From Bacteroidales bacterium (GTDB lineage Bacteria; Bacteroidota; Bacteroidia; Bacteroidales; P3): DNA of 64,000 nucleotides. A program made the translations under genes and the position numbers. The stretch covers positions 21,600 through 85,599 of the forward strand of contig JAGCZH010000038.1 in assembly GCA_017960475.1 (NCBI GenBank), in the 5' to 3' direction. Shown in pieces: positions 34,435 through 41,410 of the stretch; within the stretch, counting starts at the first letter, position 1; the number at the start of each line of letters is the position of its first letter. Below the pieces are notes generated by a model. It saw only the letters and a program-made list of their open reading frames with translations. It was not told the DNA's origin and did not search any database.

Positions 34435-35289
34435 ATGACCTCAAAACCACATAATACGGTTATCAAATATTGCTCCAAAAGTAGCTTCACCTTCACCGGC
34501 AAGGAGAAAGACTCGGAGACAGGCTATTGCTACTTCGGAGCGAGGTATTACGACAGCGACCTGTCGGGCTTGTTCCTGAGCGTCGACCCGATGGCGGACA
34601 AATACCTGAGCATTAGTCCTTATGCTTATTGCGCCTGGAATCCAGTGAAACTGGTGGACCCAGAAGGGAAAGAGATTTATTATAAGGAAGAAAAGGCAAC
34701 TTTTGTATATAAGAAAAATGCAGAAGGTGAATACGGGTTCTATAATTGCGCAACTGGTGAAGTGTATTCAGGGAATAATCAGGAATTTGTTGACGATCTC
34801 ACGAATGCCCTAGGTCTACTAAAAGAGGGGAAATATGGGAATAGATTAGTATCATACTTTGAGGGGCGTCAGGATCATACTCTTATCATTCGTAAAGGGG
34901 CACAAAATGTTCAAGTTGGAACTAATATAATATGGAATAATACAAAAAAAACCATGTTACCCGTCGGAACAAAAAAAAGTGACCCCGTGCAAATAGAACC
35001 CGCAGAAACATTTGTGAGTTTGGGGCACGAAATGGCACATGTACGTGATGCTTATATATTTGGAGATAAGTTTAATAATATGTCACACCAAGCAAAAGAA
35101 CAAAGAGCCATGTTAACGGAAAACTTTATAAGAAGAGAACATGGTTTTAGACAACGTACATTCTACGGACTAAAAAACAATGGACATTCCGTTGATTATG
35201 AATCATATCCAGCATTAATACTTCCTCCATTCCCAATCAATGTATTCAGAGTAAATGGTTTTTCTAAAAACAGTATATTTAACTTTTAA
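34435..35289 (+). CDS. Orphan Rhs core + M91/NleD-like zincin CT
   Basis: 284 residues. An 18-residue leader, then the core from ~18 (FTFTGKEKDSETGYCYFGAR) to ~78 (VDPEG; Gly codon kept, Asp replaced by Glu). The CT has HEMAH (H198, E199, H202) followed by 'AKEQRAMLTENFIRREHGF' and 'RTFYG', a layout that fits peptidase family M91 (effector NleD) with a glutamate in the EQRAMLTEN stretch as likely third zinc ligand. It would be a zinc protease toxin if fused to an Rhs body. No promoter is visible. The lipoprotein partner starts 18 bp later. Confidence 0.7.
   Translation: MTSKPHNTVIKYCSKSSFTFTGKEKDSETGYCYFGARYYDSDLSGLFLSVDPMADKYLSISPYAYCAWNPVKLVDPEGKEIYYKEEKATFVYKKNAEGEYGFYNCATGEVYSGNNQEFVDDLTNALGLLKEGKYGNRLVSYFEGRQDHTLIIRKGAQNVQVGTNIIWNNTKKTMLPVGTKKSDPVQIEPAETFVSLGHEMAHVRDAYIFGDKFNNMSHQAKEQRAMLTENFIRREHGFRQRTFYGLKNNGHSVDYESYPALILPPFPINVFRVNGFSKNSIFNF
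34486..34674 (+). repeat. Rhs core repeat, right copy 2
   Basis: About 189 bp, plus orientation. Its first ~50 bp are identical to the reverse complement of the left copy at 20197-20382. Its 3' half ('attagtccttatgc' region) is closer to the core of the full-length gene, so it looks like a mosaic of two core types. Confidence 0.85.
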
Positions 35290-35307
35290 TATAGGAAATT
35301 GTATTAT

Positions 35308-35883
35308 ATGATGAAAATAATTAGATTTTTATTCCTTATTCTTACACTTTGTTGTGTATTCAGTTGCAAAATAAGCGATATGCTAAGCTCCTCTCTGTCA
35401 AAATCTCAGAATATTTGTCTAAAAGAAAATCAAACCGATCTGAAGGAGATATTTATGGCGTATCAGTTTGCTCGAAAAAATCATAGCATTAACCATGTAA
35501 TGGATTCAATAATAACATCTCTTTCAGATGGAAAAGAACATGATACAGTATTCGTAATGGAGAGTTGTAATCCCCCGTTATATTCTTACTATGCTATTGT
35601 TTGGAATAAAGATGACATATATACACTATTTGATTCAGAATCCTTTTCTAAAGGAGCTTGCGGTGAAAATGATTTAATGCTGATGAAGATAATAGAGAAA
35701 TGGGACAAAAAAAATATAATATCTAAAAGCCATGAGATGCCATTAAGCTATTATGGTGAATGGCCAGTATCCCGTATTGCAAGTCGGATTGTGATGAGAC
35801 GAGCAAAGTGTGAGTCTGTTGAAAGTGTTTTCTTTTATGAGATTGATACGAGATGCAACGCCAACCCTGTTTTGTACGATTAA
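35308..35883 (+). CDS. Putative lipoprotein immunity protein, partner of M91-like cassette
   Basis: About 191 residues from ATG 35308 (a TTG at 35299 and an ATG at 35311 are alternatives). The N-terminus is a lipoprotein signal: 'RFLFLILTLCCVFSC' with lipobox VFSC. The mature part begins Ser/Lys-rich and later has 'SYYAIVWNKDDIYTLFD'. No known family. It is 18 bp behind the M91-like cassette and AT-rich like it. Immunity is inferred from position. Confidence 0.55.
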   Translation: MMKIIRFLFLILTLCCVFSCKISDMLSSSLSKSQNICLKENQTDLKEIFMAYQFARKNHSINHVMDSIITSLSDGKEHDTVFVMESCNPPLYSYYAIVWNKDDIYTLFDSESFSKGACGENDLMLMKIIEKWDKKNIISKSHEMPLSYYGEWPVSRIASRIVMRRAKCESVESVFFYEIDTRCNANPVLYD

Positions 35884-35974
35884 ATGAGGATGTATGATTA
35901 TTCCTACCCGTTGGTGGAATTAAACCAGCTCATATTTAACTCTGCCAATAGGTAGTTTTTAAAAAGTTAATATT

Positions 35975-36197
35975 ATGAGCGACAGTCAAAGAGTTTTTTT
36001 ACCTATAATACGGATAAAGAGACCGTCGGCATGTTTAGTATAGTTACGGACAATCATATATTGGTTATTATGGCTACGGAGACATTGCCTGTAAAGGGGA
36101 AAAACAACATTGGATTATGGTATCTTTAAATACTGATAGGATAGTGACCGAATATTTCTTAAACCATAAACGGTCATTAGAGCAAGAGTTCTACTAA
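35975..36197 (+). pseudogene. Decayed CT related to the left HELKH cassette
   Basis: In one frame 36066-36139 codes 'YYGYGDIACKGEKQHWIM' and on to 'NTDR', nearly identical to residues 103-127 of the minus-strand HELKH cassette at 16481-17152. Upstream the match continues only in another frame, with a frameshift near a run of seven Ts (35994-36000) and an in-frame TAG. Directly after NTDR the sequence jumps into the terminal inverted repeat, so the zincin motif and the partner gene are missing. Compared with the left end, about 1.1 kb has been lost; a GATAG stands at both sides of the junction. The stretch 35884-35974 holds nothing recognisable. Confidence 0.8.
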
Positions 36198-36317
36198 TAC
36201 CACCTGATAATATCTATTTATGCCGTATCAGCATTTCTTTCGGCATTCTATCCACCTCCCTGTCTTGCCGAAACCCGCTACAGTTTCGCCGATGATGCAG
36301 CCAATCTACTCGGAAAA
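36140..36317 (-). repeat. Island terminal inverted repeat, right copy
   Basis: Reverse-complement partner of 15456-15633, about 94% alike by eye. It begins right at the break point of the decayed CT and ends 20 bp before a terminator hairpin. Confidence 0.85.
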
Positions 36318-36337
36318 ATCCTAATTTGACATGATTT

Positions 36338-36373
36338 AAAACGGCAGATTTTACGCCCAAATCTGCCGTTTTT
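36338..36373. terminator. Intrinsic terminator at the right island edge
   Basis: AACGGCAGATTT pairs with AAATCTGCCGTT across a 6-nt loop and is flanked by A- and T-runs, so it can work on both strands. It separates island transcription from the minus-strand tRNA. Confidence 0.8.
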
Positions 36374-36424
36374 GGTCATTGTTTGAGAATAAAAACGCAA
36401 CTATCTGATTGATAGTTGCGTGTG

Positions 36425-36495
36425 TTGTCCCACAAGGATTCGAACCTTGGCAAGCAGAACCAAAATCTGATGTGCTACCATTACACCATGGGACA
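36425..36495 (-). tRNA. tRNA-Gln (anticodon TTG)
   Basis: A 71-nt cloverleaf on the minus strand. The acceptor stem TGTCCCA (36489-36495) pairs fully with TGGGACA (36426-36432). The D-arm reads GTGTAATGGTAGCAC, the anticodon loop TTTTGGT gives TTG, and the T-arm CAAGGTTCGAATCCTTG has the invariant TTCGAAT. CCA is not encoded. It lies 108 bp outside the right end of the Rhs island. Confidence 0.9.
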
Positions 36496-36523
36496 ATGGC
36501 TTTTTGCTGTCAAAAAGCGGGTG

Positions 36524-36555
36524 CAAAAATACATTATTTTGCCTGTTTGGACAAA
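36524..36555 (-). promoter_or_regulatory. Promoter of tRNA-Gln
   Basis: On the minus strand TTTG (36552-36555), 20 bp, then TATTTTTG (36524-36531): an exact match to the Bacteroidetes TTTG-N19/20-TAnnTTTG form, ~29 bp before the tRNA 5' end. Confidence 0.8.
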
Positions 36556-36665
36556 TTTTTTTGTCGTAATACCCTTTGAGGATATATTAATATGTTGATT
36601 GTTTATTTGTTGAAGATTTGTTTTTTTTATTGCGAAGACGTTTCATCATGATGTAATTTCTCAAA

Positions 36666-36703
36666 ACAAAGGGCGCAAAAATGCTTTTTTGCGCCCTTTT
36701 TGT
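36666..36703. terminator. Terminator after the acyl-CoA ligase gene
   Basis: AAAGGGCGCAAAA (36668-36680) pairs with TTTTGCGCCCTTT (36687-36699), flanked by a T-run on each strand. It ends the minus-strand gene set that stops at 36727. Confidence 0.85.
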
Positions 36704-36726
36704 TTATTTAAAAAAACAAGTAAAGA

Positions 36727-38592
36727 TTAGTTCTCTTTGAATGGAAGCTTTATCGAAGGCAGTTCGATGGTTCTGAACGATGAGAAGAGACCTGCCTTTG
36801 TATCGTCTTGCTTTCCAAAGATATCAATGATGAGGTCTTTGTATTTCTCCTGCAGGATCTTGCGTCTGACTTTTAGTGTGGGGGAAAGGAATCCGTTGTT
36901 GGAAGTCCATTCCTCGCTTACCAGACGGAATTTCTTTATTTGTTCGTGTGGAGCAAACTCTTTGTTGTATAGGTCTATGACCTCCTGCATCTTCTTGTTC
37001 ACTTCGGGCATATTTATCAGCTGAATGTTGTCACGGTAATGTAAGTGATGTTTCAGCGCCCAATAGTGCAGAGTGTTGAAGTTGGGAGAGATGATGGCTG
37101 CGGCGATCTTTTGGTTTTCACCCACCACCATGACCTGGTCGATGTATTCCGATTCGCGGAGTTTGTTCTCAATGACCTGTGGCGCTACATATTTACCTGC
37201 CGAGAGTTTGAAGATATCCTTCTTTCTGTCGGTGATTTTAATATAGCGTCCGGCGATGATTTTGCCGATATCGCCAGTGTGGAACCACCCTTCGCTGTCG
37301 ATGACTTCTGATGTGTATTCAGGGTCTTTGTAGTAACCCATCATGACATGGGGACCTCTGGTAAGAATCTCACCGTCCTCGGCGATTTTCATTTCTGTTC
37401 CGCTGAGCATGGGTCCCACAGTGCCGTAGCGTACATATCCGTCAACGGGGTTGTTGACAGCGATGACAGGGGAGGTCTCGCTAAGGCCATAGCCTTCGTA
37501 AATGTTCATTCCAGCGGCGCTGAAAAGGCGTACCAAATGCTCGGGAATACTGCTTCCGCCGCTAATGATGATCATGCGTTTGCCGCCAAATTTCTCACGC
37601 CATTTGCTGTAGACCATTTTGTCGTAGAACCATTGCATTATTTGGTACCATAAAGAGACCTTCTTGATGATGCCGTTGTCAAAGCGCATGCCATGTTTGA
37701 AAGCACGGAAATAGATGGCTTTCTTGAGGAGTGGGAGGTCTTTTCCGGCGGCATAGAGTTTGTCGTAGAACATCTCCAGGACGCGTGGCACGGCACAGAA
37801 ACCTCCGCAGCCGATGTCGTGCATGTCGCGTTGGAGGGTGCCCATGCTTTCAGCATAGTAAATGCTACACCCATGATGTTGGAAATGGTAATTCATGGAG
37901 CGTTCAAACACATGGTTCAGAGGCAGGAATGAAAGCACGTTATAGTCCGAGGTCATGGGGTTGACTTTGGAGTGGGCAAGGAAGTTGGAGCAGATGTTCC
38001 TGTGCGAGAGCATTACACCTTTGGGGTCTCCGGTTGTGCCGCTGGTATATATCAGGGTCAGCCAGTCGTCGGGTTTTGTCTGTTCTTTTTGTTTCTCCAA
38101 TTCGGCGAGGTGCTTTTCTCGATTAGCGATGCCGAGTTTAAGTATCTCAAGGGTGCGGTGTTCGCCTTCAATGTTGGCGAGGGTGTAGATGTCTGGTTTC
38201 ACTTCCAGTTGGTTCCATGCAGGGCGAATGCGGTTGAGAAGCACTTTGCTGCTGACCAGAATCAGACGGGCCTCGCTGTGTCGGAAGATGTGGGTGTAGT
38301 TCTCGGTTGAAAGGGTGGGATATACAGGAACGTGTATGGCACCCATCAATGCCAGTGCCATGTCTATGAAGTTCCATTCAGGGCAGTTGTTGGAAATCGT
38401 TATCACTCGGTCTCCGGGTTTTATGCCGAGCTCCATAAGACCATAGGCCATGAAGTGCGCGTATTTGTAGTAGTCGTGGGAACTATATCTAATCCATTCT
38501 CCATTGACCTTACCTGCAAGTATATCATCCTTTGGATGATTTACCACCAGATGGTCCAATAAGTCAAAAAGCCGTGTAATCTCTATTTCCAT
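36727..38592 (-). CDS. Long-chain fatty acid-CoA ligase (AMP-binding enzyme)
   Basis: 621 residues of the ANL superfamily. The P-loop-like A3 motif is 'TLIYTSGTTGDPKGVMLSH' (~178-196). Further motifs are 'YGLSETSPV' (A5 region), 'GWFHTGDIG' (A7), and 'ITDRKKDIFKLSAGKYVAP' (A8 hinge and acyl-site). The length and the 'FERSMNYHFQHHGCSIYYAE' segment fit the FadD15/FAA1-like long-chain ligases of Bacteroidetes. It activates fatty acids to acyl-CoA in the cytoplasm, for recycling into phospholipids or degradation. The gap to lplA (152 bp) may have its own promoter box at 38678-38685. Confidence 0.9.
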   Translation of the reverse strand: MEIEITRLFDLLDHLVVNHPKDDILAGKVNGEWIRYSSHDYYKYAHFMAYGLMELGIKPGDRVITISNNCPEWNFIDMALALMGAIHVPVYPTLSTENYTHIFRHSEARLILVSSKVLLNRIRPAWNQLEVKPDIYTLANIEGEHRTLEILKLGIANREKHLAELEKQKEQTKPDDWLTLIYTSGTTGDPKGVMLSHRNICSNFLAHSKVNPMTSDYNVLSFLPLNHVFERSMNYHFQHHGCSIYYAESMGTLQRDMHDIGCGGFCAVPRVLEMFYDKLYAAGKDLPLLKKAIYFRAFKHGMRFDNGIIKKVSLWYQIMQWFYDKMVYSKWREKFGGKRMIIISGGSSIPEHLVRLFSAAGMNIYEGYGLSETSPVIAVNNPVDGYVRYGTVGPMLSGTEMKIAEDGEILTRGPHVMMGYYKDPEYTSEVIDSEGWFHTGDIGKIIAGRYIKITDRKKDIFKLSAGKYVAPQVIENKLRESEYIDQVMVVGENQKIAAAIISPNFNTLHYWALKHHLHYRDNIQLINMPEVNKKMQEVIDLYNKEFAPHEQIKKFRLVSEEWTSNNGFLSPTLKVRRKILQEKYKDLIIDIFGKQDDTKAGLFSSFRTIELPSIKLPFKEN

Positions 38593-38677
38593 ATTTATAG
38601 TAATGTGCTTATTATTCGATTGATTGTTAGTATTTTTGAAGGTAGCATAGCTGGCTTTCCATAAAACTACCGATATG

Positions 38678-38685
38678 CAAATATA
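38678..38685 (-). promoter_or_regulatory. Possible -7 box upstream of the acyl-CoA ligase gene
   Basis: TATATTTG on the minus strand, ~86 bp before the start codon at 38592. No clear TTTG is found at the right distance upstream, so support is limited to the -7 box. Confidence 0.45.
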
Positions 38686-38744
38686 CTAAAAAAATTAAGA
38701 AATCGAATACCTGATGTCAAATAATTGTCATTTGGGATATGGTT

Positions 38745-39710
38745 TTAAAAAATCAGAGAGATGATGTCTTCGATCGCTTTGGAGTTTTCAGACATTTTGT
38801 CTATGACAGGAGGCTGGCTTGTTGACGAGTTGACAAGGATATTACGTATTTTTTCTGTGATGCTGGTGTCAAGAGCGTCGGTGGCTATTTCCACATCGGT
38901 GATGATGTCTTTGCTTTCGTCGACAGAGATGGAGATTTCGACCTCGCCCCAATCAAACTGCCCTTTTTTGTTGGCCACGAATGAGCTCCAATGACCGTAA
39001 ATCCAGTCAGGGCTACTGAAATGATTGTAGAGTTCTATCACTTGAGACTCTTTCATGATGTCGTGGAAATCAATGGTTGTGGCTTCCTGACCGTAGACAT
39101 TCTCAAATGCATCGTGAAGAGCTGGAATGATGTTGGAACTGTCGATAGGCGCCAGTTCGGAGAGGTTCACCACACGGCTCGAAACTGACGAGACTCCATG
39201 TTTGTGTAGTTTGGCGGGTTTTGGCTTGAGGTATCTTTGTAGATCGTCCAAGTTGCCTCGTATCAAAATGGTGCCGTGGTGAAGGCGTTGATGGCGTCCT
39301 TTGGAGAACGCATTGCCGCTGAATTTACGGCCCTGGCAAAGGATGTCGTTGCGGCCACTCAATTGGCATTCTATTCCGAAAGATAGCAGGGCGCGACGTA
39401 TCACCTCAAATTGAAGCGTCTGGTCGTAAAGGTTGTAAGGAGCTATGAAACTAAAGTTAATGTTGCCATCGTCGTGGTATACGGCGCCACCACCGGTGGT
39501 GCGTCTCATCACATATCCGCCATCGTTGTTCAAAGCCTCAATATTGCATTCCGAGAAGGGGTTCTGGTTCTGACCAATGACTACGGTGCGATGATTCTTC
39601 CATAGATAAAGCACTATGTTTCCTTGGTCGGGCTGAGAGACGAAATAGTTCTCAACAGCGACGTTCCAGTATGGGTTGGTCTGGTTGCTGACAATAAAGT
39701 TTAGTTTCAC
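38745..39710 (-). CDS. lplA: Lipoate-protein ligase A family enzyme
   Basis: 321 residues. The catalytic domain has 'NYFVSQPDQGNIVLYLWKN' (~21-39) and the lipoyl-AMP loop 'RRTTGGGAVYHDDGNINFS' (~69-87). The C-terminal part (~250-321) is an LplA accessory domain. It attaches lipoate (or octanoate) to E2 subunits and GcvH in the cytoplasm. It is 22 bp after porQ in the same direction, so co-transcription is likely, although the two are not functionally linked in an obvious way. Confidence 0.92.
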   Translation of the reverse strand: MKLNFIVSNQTNPYWNVAVENYFVSQPDQGNIVLYLWKNHRTVVIGQNQNPFSECNIEALNNDGGYVMRRTTGGGAVYHDDGNINFSFIAPYNLYDQTLQFEVIRRALLSFGIECQLSGRNDILCQGRKFSGNAFSKGRHQRLHHGTILIRGNLDDLQRYLKPKPAKLHKHGVSSVSSRVVNLSELAPIDSSNIIPALHDAFENVYGQEATTIDFHDIMKESQVIELYNHFSSPDWIYGHWSSFVANKKGQFDWGEVEISISVDESKDIITDVEIATDALDTSITEKIRNILVNSSTSQPPVIDKMSENSKAIEDIISLIF

Positions 39711-39732
39711 TGCAGAATATTAATGTGTTGCT

Positions 39733-40809
39733 TTATATTTTGAATGAAAGTGACAGGTAGTTGGGCGCTTGTCCAAGATGGTAGTTTCGACGGGCGAAAG
39801 AGAACTCGAATTTCTTGGTGCGTAAACCAAAGCCATAGCAGAATCCGCTAAAATTGATGTTGGTGCGGTTGTTGGCGCTCATCTCCATGGTTTGTCGATA
39901 GCGGTAGCCGAGACGAATAAAGAAAACGTTTTTGATTTCCGCTTCAAGGCCTATGGCTGTGTGGCGCATGGCTTGGTCCAATATTTTTGAGATGCCGTCA
40001 TACCATGGTTTCTCAATGGGCAATCCTGTATATGGATCTGTTTCATTTTCGGCATTGAGGGGGTCGTTGTAACTTAACTGCCATCGTGTCAAATTGTTCA
40101 GTTCCAAGAAAAAACGGAATGGAGCCTTGGTGACTTTATAAGATATGGCTGCGGAAATGTCCAAGGGAAGATATTCTGTTGTGCCGTCGAATGTGGCGAG
40201 TTGGGCACCGATGTTTCTGCCTTGTACTGTCGCCGCGAAGCGCTTGTCATCAGATATATAGCTGCCGGCGACATTGAGAGCTAAAGCGAAAGCGGTGTAG
40301 GATTCGTACTGCGACAATACGGGTCGAAGAGAGGCTCCGATAGAGAAATTGGAGTCGATGTTCATTCCCCAAGCCACAGAAAGCGCCACGTCGGAGGCTC
40401 CGAAAGTGCCTTGTTCTATCTCTTCCTCGTCGAAGCCTTGAAAACGACCATAGCTGTTGAAATGAAAAGAGAGAAGGAAAGCTCCAAGGCGTCGGGTGTC
40501 AAGGCCATAGGCCACAGAACCGAAGTTGCTGCCAGAGAAAAGACCTACATAGTTGAGGGTCAGCCTACGGTCGTAATGAGGAGATATGAGAGACGGGTTG
40601 TCGAGACCTACGTTGAGGTCGTATGGGGCGAAGAGAGGTAGGTAATTGACACCAAGGGCGGCGGTGTGTGCCGATGATGGCATTTTGAGAAGTGAAAGGG
40701 TGTTGAGTCCAGCCACTTGCGCCGATACAAGAGGAGTGGTGAGAATATTAAAAGTGAGAATTGCGGCAATTAGTACAATTCTCTTTTTCAAATTCTTACC
40801 TATAAGCAT
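39733..40809 (-). CDS. porQ: T9SS outer-membrane protein PorQ
   Basis: About 358 residues from ATG 40809, chosen because it directly opens a signal peptide ('KKRIVLIAAILTFNILTTPLVSAQ'); an ATG at 40836 is also possible. The mature start 'VAGLNTLSLLKMPSSAHTAALG' and 'NPSLISPHYDRRLTLNYVG' are typical of the PorQ/PorV (FadL-like) barrels of the T9SS, with PorQ the best fit by length and by the end 'FSFARRNYHLGQAPNYLSLSF'. PorQ shuttles with PorZ in the attachment complex that anchors cargo to A-LPS. It is away from the main T9SS cluster, as in other genomes. Confidence 0.88.
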   Translation of the reverse strand: MLIGKNLKKRIVLIAAILTFNILTTPLVSAQVAGLNTLSLLKMPSSAHTAALGVNYLPLFAPYDLNVGLDNPSLISPHYDRRLTLNYVGLFSGSNFGSVAYGLDTRRLGAFLLSFHFNSYGRFQGFDEEEIEQGTFGASDVALSVAWGMNIDSNFSIGASLRPVLSQYESYTAFALALNVAGSYISDDKRFAATVQGRNIGAQLATFDGTTEYLPLDISAAISYKVTKAPFRFFLELNNLTRWQLSYNDPLNAENETDPYTGLPIEKPWYDGISKILDQAMRHTAIGLEAEIKNVFFIRLGYRYRQTMEMSANNRTNINFSGFCYGFGLRTKKFEFSFARRNYHLGQAPNYLSLSFKI

Positions 40810-40854
40810 GATGAACTTGCAATGCATTCTTGACATCGTTCACAAATGATGACT

Positions 40855-41382
40855 TCAGTCGTTCCATTCCTCTTTGCCTCCCTCGTTGAGGAATCCGCTT
40901 CTCATTTTTTTGCCTACTCGCTTACGAATAATGTATTTCCCGTTCATTATCAATACCTCGTCGTATTTAAAATCGGTGACAAAGCGACCTTGGACATCGA
41001 CAAAAGCCCATTTCCCTTTTTTGCGAAGAGCGGCATAGCAGACGGGGTATTTGTTCTTGGCGTAATCAATCTCGCATATCGCGGCGTCGTAGGCGATTTC
41101 GGTGAGTGTCTCACCACTGACTCCCACAAGGCCCCATTTGCCTTCTATCGAGACAGGATACATGCCTCCGTTGGTTTCATATAGTACTGCGTCGTACTTG
41201 GGCATTATCACCCATTCGTTGTCTTTGTCAATATAGCCCCATCCGCCATCTTCGCTTTGGCATGGATGGTACATTGGGTAGACCTCTTGAGAGTGAAGCG
41301 CGCCGCAAAGAAAAAAACAGAAAATTATGGCACACCAGGATGAGCGCCATAATTTTCTGTTTGTTATGAGATTGAATTTCAA
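40855..41382 (-). CDS. WG-repeat protein, exported
   Basis: About 175 residues from a TTG at 41382; the longer frame to 41493 overlaps kamA and has no signal sequence. The N-terminus is 'WCAIIFCFFLCGALHSQ', a signal peptide. Three WG (KWG) repeats follow: 'GGWGYIDKDNEWVIMPKYD', 'GKWGLVGVSGETLTEIAYD' and 'GKWAFVDVQGRFVTDFKYD'. WG repeats form beta-structures of unclear role, often on the cell surface. The first codons overlap a terminator-shaped hairpin behind kamA, so expression may depend on read-through. The stop is 46 bp before the chosen porQ start. Confidence 0.7.
   Translation of the reverse strand: MKFNLITNRKLWRSSWCAIIFCFFLCGALHSQEVYPMYHPCQSEDGGWGYIDKDNEWVIMPKYDAVLYETNGGMYPVSIEGKWGLVGVSGETLTEIAYDAAICEIDYAKNKYPVCYAALRKKGKWAFVDVQGRFVTDFKYDEVLIMNGKYIIRKRVGKKMRSGFLNEGGKEEWND
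41307..41362 (-). terminator. Perfect 17-bp hairpin with T-run behind kamA
   Basis: Arms 41315-41331 and 41346-41362 are perfectly complementary (17 bp, AAACAGAAAATTATGGC type) with a 14-nt loop; on the minus strand a run of seven or more Ts follows the stem. It starts 49 bp after the kamA stop and lies inside the signal-peptide codons of the WG-repeat gene. Confidence 0.85.
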
Positions 41383-41410
41383 TTTTTGAAAGTTATGTAA
41401 GCCGTTAAGA

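Larger units (their letters stand above)
15456..36317. mobile_element. Rhs peptidase-toxin island bounded by inverted repeats
   Basis: A 20.9-kb unit with the same ~178-bp sequence in opposite orientation at its two ends. It contains an intact tyrosine recombinase, a T9SS-sorted protein, a full-length SpvB/TcdB/Rhs lipoprotein, five orphan Rhs-core+CT cassettes or truncated versions with adjoining exported small genes, and one decayed CT. Orphans left of the recombinase read leftward and those on the right read rightward. The Rhs body and recombinase are GC-richer, whereas CT and partner genes are AT-rich with a sharp switch just after the PDG end of the core. tRNA-Gln lies 108 bp beyond the right end. 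I see no conjugation, phage or plasmid genes, so self-transfer is unlikely; whether the unit moves or inverts is inference. Confidence 0.7.

Noticed and set aside
15456..36317. Integrative conjugative element or prophage
   Set aside because: No relaxase, type IV secretion, phage structural or replication genes are present; only a recombinase and Rhs-type cargo.
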